Source: JAKFEE01 sp036675815 (GTDB lineage Bacteria; Pseudomonadota; Alphaproteobacteria; Rhodospirillales; Magnetospirillaceae). Taken from it: a stretch of 64,000 nucleotides of DNA. The notes under the pieces are model-generated. The model was not told where the DNA came from. It searched no databases and worked only from the letters and a program-made list of their open reading frames with translations. The number at the start of each line of letters is the position of its first letter. Position 1 is the first letter of the stretch. Location: assembly GCA_036675815.1 (NCBI GenBank), contig JAKFEE010000019.1:32726-96725 (forward strand). The letters are read 5' to 3'. This document shows, piece after piece, positions 16,712-23,534 of the stretch. Position numbers and translations under genes: made by a program.

Positions 16712-17278
16712 ATGACTATCGAACGCGTTCGCCAGGCCTTCGCGGTTTCGGCCCGCAACTTCGAGACGCTGATGGAATCGGCGCCGCAGGTGGCGGCGGC
16801 CGCCGACATCATCGGCCAATCGTTGCGCGGGGGCGGCAAGGTCATGTTCTGCGGCAACGGCGGATCGGCCTCGGACGCGCAGCATCTGGCCGCCGAACTG
16901 GTGGGGCGCTATCTGCTCGAGCGCAATCCCCTGCCCGGCCTTGCCCTTACCGCCAACAGCTCGACCGTGACCGCAATCGGCAACGACTATGGCTTCGACG
17001 ACATCTTCGCCCGCCAGGTCCGGGGCCTGGGCCGGCCCGGCGACGTGCTGATGGCATTGTCGACGAGCGGCAACAGCCGCAACGTCGTCGCCGCACTCGA
17101 GGCCGCACGCAGCATCGGCATCCGCGCCATCGGCCTGACCGGTGCCGGCGGCGGCAAGATGGCGGAGCTATGCGACCTGTGCATCCGCGTGCCGTCGGAC
17201 CACACGCCCCGCATCCAGGAGATGCATATCGCGGTTGGGCACATGATCTGCGAGCTGGTCGAGTGCGCCCTGGTATGA
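16712..17278 (+). CDS. gmhA: Sedoheptulose-7-phosphate isomerase
   Basis: A 188-residue SIS-domain enzyme converting sedoheptulose 7-phosphate to D-glycero-D-manno-heptose 7-phosphate, the first step of ADP-heptose synthesis. CGNGGSASDAQHLAAELVGRY and ALSTSGNSRNV are the sugar-phosphate binding loops; PRIQEMHIAVGHMICELVE ends the family core. AGGAAGG at 16700-16706 supports ATG 16712. It overlaps gmhB by four bases (ATGA) and is divergent from waaA. Confidence 0.96.
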   Translation: MTIERVRQAFAVSARNFETLMESAPQVAAAADIIGQSLRGGGKVMFCGNGGSASDAQHLAAELVGRYLLERNPLPGLALTANSSTVTAIGNDYGFDDIFARQVRGLGRPGDVLMALSTSGNSRNVVAALEAARSIGIRAIGLTGAGGGKMAELCDLCIRVPSDHTPRIQEMHIAVGHMICELVECALV

Positions 17279-17787
17279 ACCGCCGCCCCGCCGTATTCCT
17301 CGACCGCGACGGCGTGCTCAACGTCGACAGCGGCTATGTTCACCGGGTCGAGGATTTCGCCTGGGTCGATGGGGCCCTGGAGGCCATCCGCCGGTTCAAC
17401 GAGCTCGGCTATTGGGTGTTCGTCGTCACCAATCAATCGGGCGTCGCGCGCGGTTACTACGACGAGGCGGCGGTCGATCGCCTGCATCGGTGGATGGCCA
17501 AGGAGGCTGGCCGCACCGGAGCCCGCATCGATGATTTCCGCTATTGCCCGCATCATCCCGAGGGCAGCCTGGCCGCTTACGCCCGGGCCTGCGCCTGCCG
17601 CAAGCCGGCCGCCGGAATGCTGCATGACCTGATGTCGGCGTGGCCGGTCGATCGCGAGCACAGCCTGATGATCGGCGACAAGGCCAGCGACATGGAGGCG
17701 GCGCGTCAAGCCGGCATCGCCGGCCATCTCTTCGGCGGCGGCGACCTTGGCCGCTTCGTCGGTGAATTGCTGGCGTCCCAGCGCTGA
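17275..17787 (+). CDS. gmhB: D-glycero-D-manno-heptose 1,7-bisphosphate 7-phosphatase
   Basis: A 170-residue HAD phosphatase for the third step of ADP-heptose synthesis. The nucleophile motif FLDRDGVLN has D10 and D12; VVTNQSGVARG is motif II; the zinc-binding loop reads CPHHPEG followed by CACRKP; and MIGDKASDMEAA is motif IV. ATG 17275 overlaps the gmhA stop by four bases, indicating translational coupling. The longer upstream frame is an out-of-frame overlap with gmhA. Confidence 0.95.
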   Translation: MNRRPAVFLDRDGVLNVDSGYVHRVEDFAWVDGALEAIRRFNELGYWVFVVTNQSGVARGYYDEAAVDRLHRWMAKEAGRTGARIDDFRYCPHHPEGSLAAYARACACRKPAAGMLHDLMSAWPVDREHSLMIGDKASDMEAARQAGIAGHLFGGGDLGRFVGELLASQR

Positions 17788-17800
17788 AACCATCAGGTGA

Positions 17801-17853
17801 AGCGCGGACCTCCAGGTCCGCATTCCGTGTGCGGAGCTGGAGCTCCGCGCTCC
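17801..17853. repeat. GAGCTCC-type palindromic repeat, copy B
   Basis: Arms at 17801-17821 and 17831-17851 are inverted complements with two differences (GGACCTCC on the left against GGAGCTCC on the right). It sits between the convergent gmhB and response-regulator genes, 13 bases after the gmhB stop. Confidence 0.8.
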
Positions 17854-17860
17854 GGCAAGC

Positions 17861-18619
17861 CTACCAGCGGCGCAACGCGGCGATCGTCACGGCGGCGGCC
17901 TCGTCCAGCGCGGCGGCCTGACGGCGCGCCTCGTCGAGGGCGCCGGACCGCCCGGCCTGCTCGACGGCGGCCGCCACGGCACCCAAGTGACGGCATCCGT
18001 GCATGGCAGCAAGGCCGGCCAGGCGGTGCGCGGCTTCAGCCACTTGCGCCGTATCGGACCTCTCCAATTGAGCTTTCACATCGCCAAGATGTTCGGCAAG
18101 CGCACTTGCGGCGCGCCCAATGATCTCGTTCAGTTGCTGGCGGGGAAGCAACTGGAGCATCTCGTCCAGCCAGTCGCCGGCGAGGACGTCACCGCCGCTC
18201 GGCGCCACCTCAGGGCGCGCCGTAGCGTCGATTTCCTGGCTGGTCGCGTCGGCGAGGATCGCGCGGAGCATTGAGAGGTCGAGCGGTTTGACCAGAAAAT
18301 GATCGATGCCGACGGCTGGATGGCGCCCCTGGGGATCGACCTCGGCGGTCAGGCCGATGATCGGTACCCGCGCCACACCCGGGTCCGGCAGGCTTCGAAT
18401 GCGCCGTGCCGCCTCGATACCGTTCATCTCGGGCATGTTGATGTCCATGAGAATGGCATCGAAAGCGCCTACGGCGGCGGCCGCGACGGCTTCGGTTCCG
18501 GTTGCCACCACCACGAGATGGTGGCCTTCGCATTCCAACAGGGCCTGGAGGACCCGCCGGTTGTAGTCCACGTCCTCGGCAACCAGAAGCGACAGCGGTC
18601 GTGGTGCCGCCTCAACCAT
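17861..18619 (-). CDS. Response regulator with C-terminal HPt domain
   Basis: A 252-residue signalling protein. Residues about 10-125 form a receiver domain with the acidic pair ED, phospho-acceptor in ILMDINMPEMNG (about D56) and the conserved Lys in FLVKPLD. Residues about 150-245 look like a histidine phosphotransfer domain, with AAHRLAGLAAMHGC giving the phospho-His. No DNA-binding or kinase domain is present. Such receiver-HPt proteins relay phosphate from a hybrid kinase. Its start overlaps the end of the upstream OmpR-type regulator by eight bases, so they are translated together. Confidence 0.87.
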   Translation of the reverse strand: MVEAAPRPLSLLVAEDVDYNRRVLQALLECEGHHLVVVATGTEAVAAAAVGAFDAILMDINMPEMNGIEAARRIRSLPDPGVARVPIIGLTAEVDPQGRHPAVGIDHFLVKPLDLSMLRAILADATSQEIDATARPEVAPSGGDVLAGDWLDEMLQLLPRQQLNEIIGRAASALAEHLGDVKAQLERSDTAQVAEAAHRLAGLAAMHGCRHLGAVAAAVEQAGRSGALDEARRQAAALDEAAAVTIAALRRW

Positions 18620-19319
18620 CTATTTTCGCGGCGAAACGATAGCCGTAGCCGCGGCATGTCTTGATCACCGCCGCTTCATCACCGTCGACCGCCAGTTTCT
18701 TGCGGATGCGGCTGACCAGCACGTCGATGTTGCGCGGGTTTGGGCCGGCCACGTTGACACCCAGGAACGCGGCGAGAGTCTCGCGTGAGACGATCTGGCC
18801 GGGGCGGTCGGCCAGCACGCACAAAAGGTCGAACTCGGCGCGCGTCAGACCTGCCGCATCACCACTGTCTTGGCGGCTCAACAGTCGATTTTCCTTGTCG
18901 AGTACCCAACCGGCAAAGCTACGGCCGGGGGCGCGACGCGGCCGTTTTCCGCGTTCGAACACGTTGCGCACGCGCGCCAGCAGTTCGCGTGGATACACCG
19001 GCTTGGCGATGTAGTCGTCGGCGCCGGCCTCCAGCCCGCGCGCGCGCTCATGCGGTGCGCCGTGCGACGACACCATGATGATGCCGATGTCCGATTTCTG
19101 CCGCAAGGCCCGGGCCAAGCCCAAGCCATCGGCGTCCGGCAGACGGAGGTCGAGGAGGACGACGTCAAACCTGCCGGCGTCCATGGCCTGCCGCATTCCC
19201 CGGGCATCCGCCACGCCGGTGGCGGAGTAGCCCCCGGCTGCGAGGCTGGCCACCAGCAGGGCCTGGACCTCATGCACATCTTCCACCACCAACACCCGCC
19301 CCTGCGCGATCCCCTCCAT
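18612..19319 (-). CDS. OmpR-family response regulator
   Basis: A 235-residue transcription factor with a receiver domain (residues 5-120; phospho-acceptor in VVLLDLRLPDADG; Lys in YIAKPVYPRELL) and a C-terminal winged helix (about 135-232) including LTRAEFDLLCVLADRPGQIVSR and the recognition stretch NIDVLVSRIRKKL, ending TCRGYGYRF. It is the first gene of a two-gene unit with the receiver-HPt protein. No histidine kinase is adjacent, so the phosphate donor is elsewhere. Confidence 0.94.
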   Translation of the reverse strand: MEGIAQGRVLVVEDVHEVQALLVASLAAGGYSATGVADARGMRQAMDAGRFDVVLLDLRLPDADGLGLARALRQKSDIGIIMVSSHGAPHERARGLEAGADDYIAKPVYPRELLARVRNVFERGKRPRRAPGRSFAGWVLDKENRLLSRQDSGDAAGLTRAEFDLLCVLADRPGQIVSRETLAAFLGVNVAGPNPRNIDVLVSRIRKKLAVDGDEAAVIKTCRGYGYRFAAKIDG

Positions 19320-19523
19320 GCCTCCCCCCTTCAGCAGACCGGATCCGATGCGCTCCCCAACTCATAGTAATGTTCATCCCGGCAAGCCGCAACCAATGCA
19401 TGAAGCGATCCGAAACATTCGCGATGCGCCGCCGCCGCGCGGAGCCGCCGGGAACCGTGCGACCGCGCCACCTGTTTTCATTCCACTAAAGGCGCGCATG
19501 GGCGCCATCACGCATGGACCGAA

Positions 19524-20288
19524 ATGACCAAAGAACTTGCGACCGCCAATATTCGCGGCAAGCCTGAAGCCGAGGCGTTCTACGCGGAGAGCTTGCGGCA
19601 ATTGAAGCAGTCGCAGATCCCGTTCCTCCTGGCCGGCACCTATGCGCTGTCGTGCCATACGGGCATCCAGCGCCCGACGAAGGACATCGACGTCTTCTGC
19701 CGCGCCGGTGATTTCCCCCGCATCCTCAATTATTTCCAGGGCCTCGGCTACGAGACCGAAATCGAGGACGAACGCTGGCTCGGCAAGGTGCGGCAAGGAT
19801 CGCTGTTCTTCGACGTGATCTTCAACTGCACGACCAACATGGCGCCGGTCCACGATCAATGGCTCGACAACGCCCAATCTGCAGATGTACTGGGCATCCA
19901 GGTCAAGATCGTGTCACCGACCGAGCTCATCTGGTCGAAAGCCTTCGTCCAGGATCGCAACAAGTACGACGGCGCCGACGTGGCCCACATCATCCTGAAA
20001 CAGCACGCCAAGGTAGATTGGGAGCGGCTGCTGAAATACATGGACCAATACTGGGAGGTCCTACTCATACACCTGCTCAACTTCCGTTTCATCTATCCGA
20101 CCGAACGTGATGCCGTGCCGCAGTGGCTGCTTGACGAGTTGCTCGACAGACTGCACCAGCGCGCGGCGCTGCCCATGTCGCAGACCAGGATCTGCCGCGG
20201 CCGACTGTTCTCGCGTGTCGATTACGAGATCGATGTGACGGAATGGGGCTTTGCCGATGTCGCCGGCGAAGGAAAGCGGCGTGGCTGA
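19524..20288 (+). CDS. Nucleotidyltransferase-fold protein
   Basis: A 254-residue cytoplasmic protein with a polymerase-beta-like nucleotidyltransferase core. The pattern LLAGTYALSCHTGIQRPTKD followed by DID places the glycine-rich helix and the paired acidic residues; a third acid follows in SLFFDVIFN. It resembles uncharacterised AbiEii/minimal-NTase type proteins more than classic enzymes. The substrate is unknown. It overlaps the following metallophosphoesterase gene by eight bases when that gene starts at the GTG, suggesting the two act together. No antitoxin-like partner is seen upstream in the 204-base gap after the divergent regulator. Confidence 0.72.
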   Translation: MTKELATANIRGKPEAEAFYAESLRQLKQSQIPFLLAGTYALSCHTGIQRPTKDIDVFCRAGDFPRILNYFQGLGYETEIEDERWLGKVRQGSLFFDVIFNCTTNMAPVHDQWLDNAQSADVLGIQVKIVSPTELIWSKAFVQDRNKYDGADVAHIILKQHAKVDWERLLKYMDQYWEVLLIHLLNFRFIYPTERDAVPQWLLDELLDRLHQRAALPMSQTRICRGRLFSRVDYEIDVTEWGFADVAGEGKRRG

Positions 20289-21009
20289 CGAGGAGCGGCG
20301 GCCCTTGCGTGTCGCCGCCATCGGCGACCTGCACATCTCGGAAGCCAAGGCCAACCCGCACCGCGAACTGTTCGCTGAACTTTCGGATCGCGCCGACCTG
20401 CTGGCGCTGTGCGGCGATCTCACCAACCACGGCAAGCCGCGCGAGGCGGAGATATTGGCCGAGGGCCTGCGCACCTGTCGCATCCCGATCGTCGGTGTCC
20501 TCGGCAACCACGATTACGAATGCGGCCACACCGCCGAAGTCGCGCATATCCTGCGCGAGGCCGGGCTGAATCTGCTCGAAGACGAGCCGTTCACGATGAA
20601 CGGCGTCGGCATCGTCGGGGTCAAGGGCTTCGCCGGCGGCTTCGACGCGCACATGCTGGGGGCATTTGGCGAAGACGCGATCAAAACGTTCGTGGCGGAG
20701 GCCATCAACGAGGCCATGCATCTCGAAAACGACATCCGCGCCCTCACCACCGGCCGCGTACTGGTGGTGCTGCACTATGCGCCGATCGCCGCCACCGTCG
20801 AAGGCGAGCCGCGCGAGATATTCCCGTTCCTCGGCTCATCCCGCTTGGCCGACGCCATCGACCGCTTTCCCAACGTCTGCGCCGTCGTCCATGGCCATGC
20901 GCATCATGGCAGCTATTCCGGCCATACCACCAAGGGTGTTCCGGTGTTCAACTGCGCCTATGACGTCGCCAAGGATGGCGGCCGTCCCTACGCCCTGATC
21001 ACCGTCTAG
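20281..21009 (+). CDS. Metallophosphoesterase
   Basis: A 242-residue calcineurin-like phosphoesterase. The two-metal motifs are all visible: GDLHISE, LCGDLTNHG, LGNHDYE, and later VLHYAPI and VVHGHAHHG. GTG 20281 is preferred (AAGGA about eight bases upstream) and overlaps the nucleotidyltransferase stop; an in-frame ATG at 20257 would give eight more residues. The substrate could be a nucleotide or phospho-modified macromolecule. Pairing with a nucleotidyltransferase suggests opposing add/remove activities, which is inference. Its stop overlaps the convergent next gene by 11 bases. Confidence 0.88.
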   Translation: MADEERRPLRVAAIGDLHISEAKANPHRELFAELSDRADLLALCGDLTNHGKPREAEILAEGLRTCRIPIVGVLGNHDYECGHTAEVAHILREAGLNLLEDEPFTMNGVGIVGVKGFAGGFDAHMLGAFGEDAIKTFVAEAINEAMHLENDIRALTTGRVLVVLHYAPIAATVEGEPREIFPFLGSSRLADAIDRFPNVCAVVHGHAHHGSYSGHTTKGVPVFNCAYDVAKDGGRPYALITV

Positions 21010-21748
21010 TGGTGGCCCCCAAGGGCCTACGCAGCCATGGTCGGGACGCCAGTTGCCGCGCATCATCCAGCTCGGCGAAGAACCGCACCAGAACGGCGGC
21101 CGCGTCGTCGCCATGGCTGGCATCGAGCGCGCCATCATCGAGCGCGGCGCGCAGCTGCCCGTAGAGGTCATCGAACAGGACCACGGCCATCGGCCGGGTC
21201 AGTTCCCAGCGGGTGTCCCAGCGGCCCGGCCTCGCGGCACCAAGCCGACCGTTGACCAAGGCGACGAAGCTGTCGAGATTGTCCACGAAGGCCCCGTCGA
21301 AGCGGCGGGCAAGTGCCACCAGCGCGCCATCGACGATGCGAAGGATGTCGCCGTTATCGCGCAGGGTGGCTTTGTCCTCGGTGTCGGCGACGCGACGGGC
21401 GGCCAAGTCGTATTGGCGGAAGCTCTCGGCGGTCAGCAATCGCGCGAGGGCAAAGGTCAAGCCGATGACGACACGGCGGGACAGCCGCCCCTCCCCTTCC
21501 ACGTCGAAACGGGCATCAATACGGTCGATCAGCGCGCGTTCGAACGGCCGCATGCGCCTGGAGCGATGCGACAGCGAGGCCGTGCAGAAGGCGGCGAAGG
21601 CATCACGGATATCCTCGGCGGCGAGTGGGTGGTGCGCCGCCAGGGCAACCAGTTGCTCCATGAAGCGCTCGGCGCTGCGCAGGCCCCGGCCGCAACCCCG
21701 CTCGCCCTCGGCCGCAGCGGTCACCGGTGCCGAATCGTGCTCTGCCAT
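20999..21748 (-). CDS. Conserved hypothetical protein
   Basis: A 249-residue, largely helical, soluble protein that I do not recognise. It is rich in Arg, Ala and Asp, has no signal peptide and no obvious catalytic motif. GGGAGG six bases before ATG 21748 decides the start; the frame extends upstream to 21847 without support. It converges with the metallophosphoesterase (11-base overlap) and diverges from the formate dehydrogenase operon. Confidence 0.65.
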   Translation of the reverse strand: MAEHDSAPVTAAAEGERGCGRGLRSAERFMEQLVALAAHHPLAAEDIRDAFAAFCTASLSHRSRRMRPFERALIDRIDARFDVEGEGRLSRRVVIGLTFALARLLTAESFRQYDLAARRVADTEDKATLRDNGDILRIVDGALVALARRFDGAFVDNLDSFVALVNGRLGAARPGRWDTRWELTRPMAVVLFDDLYGQLRAALDDGALDASHGDDAAAVLVRFFAELDDARQLASRPWLRRPLGATTRR

Positions 21749-21875
21749 GTCGACCTCCCGCCACCTGCCGCGATTATAGGCTACCGTTCGCATCAAAGGA
21801 AATGTCACCATCACGCGGTTGCGAGTCGGTCGCGCATCGGCTGACATTAAGGCCCCGAGATGAAGAGGATCGAGG

Positions 21876-23534
21876 ATGAGCGAGTCTTTCCGCCGCCCGC
21901 CACATCAACCGAAGGGCCGGCAGACCGACCCGGGGTCGCGCGCCGAGGTGGCAGCGCTGCTGGATGCGCGATCGTTGCGGCGGGACCTGCTGATCGAGCA
22001 TCTGCACGCCATCCAGGACCGCTGGGGCCGCCTCGCCACCCGCCATCTGGCGGCGCTGGCTGAACTGATGCGACTGCCCATGGCCGAGGTTTACGAAGTC
22101 GCGACGTTCTATGCGCATTTCGACGTGGTCGAGGACGACGCCGAACCAGCGCCGGTGACGGTACGCGTGTGCGATTCGCTGAGCTGTTGCCTGGCCGGCG
22201 GCAACCAATTGCGGCGACAATTGACAGCCTCCGCGCCTGATGGCGTGCGCATTGTCGGCGCGCCGTGCATGGGGCGCTGCGACCACGGGCCGGCGGTCAT
22301 GGTCGGGCGCAACGCCATCGCACCGGCCACAGCAGAAAACATCCTTGCCTTGGCGACGGAAGCCAGGACCGAGGCCGCGCCGTTCCCCTATCCCAATCTG
22401 GTCAGCTACAGCCTGCAGGGCGGCTATCAGCTGCTGCGCGCCTGCCTCGATGGCCGGCGCTCGCCCGACGAGGTCATCCGCATTCTGACGCAAAGCGGCC
22501 TGCGCGGCCTGGGCGGCGCCGGTTTTCCCACCGGCCAGAAATGGCGAGCGGTGCGCAGCCAACCGGGGCCGCGGCTGCTGGCGGTCAACGCCGACGAGGG
22601 CGAGCCGGGCACCTTCAAGGACCGTTTCTATCTCGAGACCGAGCCGCACCGCTTCCTCGAGGGCATGCTGATCGCCGCCTGGGCGGTGGAGGCCGAGGCC
22701 ATCTACATCTATCTACGCGACGAATATCCCCACCTGCAGGCGATGTTGCGCAAGGAAATCGACGCTCTACAGGGCTGCGGCCTCGCCGACCGACCGATCC
22801 ACCTGCACCGCGGCGCCGGCGCTTACGTGTGCGGCGAGGAGTCGGCAATGCTGGAGAGCATCGAAGGCAAGCGCGGGCTGCCGCGCCATCGTCCGCCTTA
22901 CGTCGCGGAGAAGGGGCTGTTCGGCCGCCCCACCCTGGTCAATAACGTCGAGACGCTGTACTGGGTGCGCGAGATCGTCGAGCGCGGGCCGGATTGGTTG
23001 CGCTCCCATGGCCGGAACGGCCGGCAAGGGCTGCGCAGCTTCTCGGTGTCGGGCCGGGTGCGCGATCCCGGCGTCAAGCTGGCCCCGGCCGGCATCACGG
23101 TGCGCGAGCTGATCGACGAGTTTTGCGGCGGCATGGCCGAAGATCACACCCTGGCCGCCTACCTGCCGGGCGGCGCCTCGGGCGGCTTCCTGCCGGCCAG
23201 CCTGGCCGACGTGCCGCTGGATTTCGGCACCATCGAGGCGCATGGCGGTTTTATCGGCTCGGCCGCCATCATCGTGCTGTCGGATAAGGACGACCTGCGC
23301 GCCGCCGCCGTCAATCTCGCCCGCTTCTTCGCCGACGAAAGCTGCGGCCAATGCACGCCCTGCCGCGTGGGTTCGGCGCGCGCCGCCGCGATGCTGGCGG
23401 AAGGCGACTGGGACGAGCGGCGGCTGGCAGACCTCACCCAGGTCATGCGCGACGCCTCGATCTGCGGCCTCGGCCAGGCGGCGCCCAATGTCTGGGCCAG
23501 CCTGTTCCGCCATTTTCCGGAGGCCGTGCGATGA
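21876..23534 (+). CDS. NAD-dependent formate dehydrogenase, beta subunit (NuoE-NuoF fusion)
   Basis: A 552-residue soluble flavo-iron-sulfur protein that passes electrons from the formate-oxidising subunit to NAD. Residues about 20-165 are NuoE-like, with cysteines in VCDSLSCC and GAPCMGRCDHG for a 2Fe-2S cluster. Residues about 185-550 are NuoF-like: GLGGAGFPTG at 211-220 for FMN, NADEGEPGTFKDR and GAGAYVCGEE for NADH, and ESCGQCTPCR with C490, C493, C496 plus C530 for a 4Fe-4S cluster. This fusion matches the Fdh1B type known from methylotrophs. It overlaps the alpha gene by four bases. The gamma (FdsG-type) function is supplied by the fused NuoE part. Confidence 0.93.
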   Translation: MSESFRRPPHQPKGRQTDPGSRAEVAALLDARSLRRDLLIEHLHAIQDRWGRLATRHLAALAELMRLPMAEVYEVATFYAHFDVVEDDAEPAPVTVRVCDSLSCCLAGGNQLRRQLTASAPDGVRIVGAPCMGRCDHGPAVMVGRNAIAPATAENILALATEARTEAAPFPYPNLVSYSLQGGYQLLRACLDGRRSPDEVIRILTQSGLRGLGGAGFPTGQKWRAVRSQPGPRLLAVNADEGEPGTFKDRFYLETEPHRFLEGMLIAAWAVEAEAIYIYLRDEYPHLQAMLRKEIDALQGCGLADRPIHLHRGAGAYVCGEESAMLESIEGKRGLPRHRPPYVAEKGLFGRPTLVNNVETLYWVREIVERGPDWLRSHGRNGRQGLRSFSVSGRVRDPGVKLAPAGITVRELIDEFCGGMAEDHTLAAYLPGGASGGFLPASLADVPLDFGTIEAHGGFIGSAAIIVLSDKDDLRAAAVNLARFFADESCGQCTPCRVGSARAAAMLAEGDWDERRLADLTQVMRDASICGLGQAAPNVWASLFRHFPEAVR

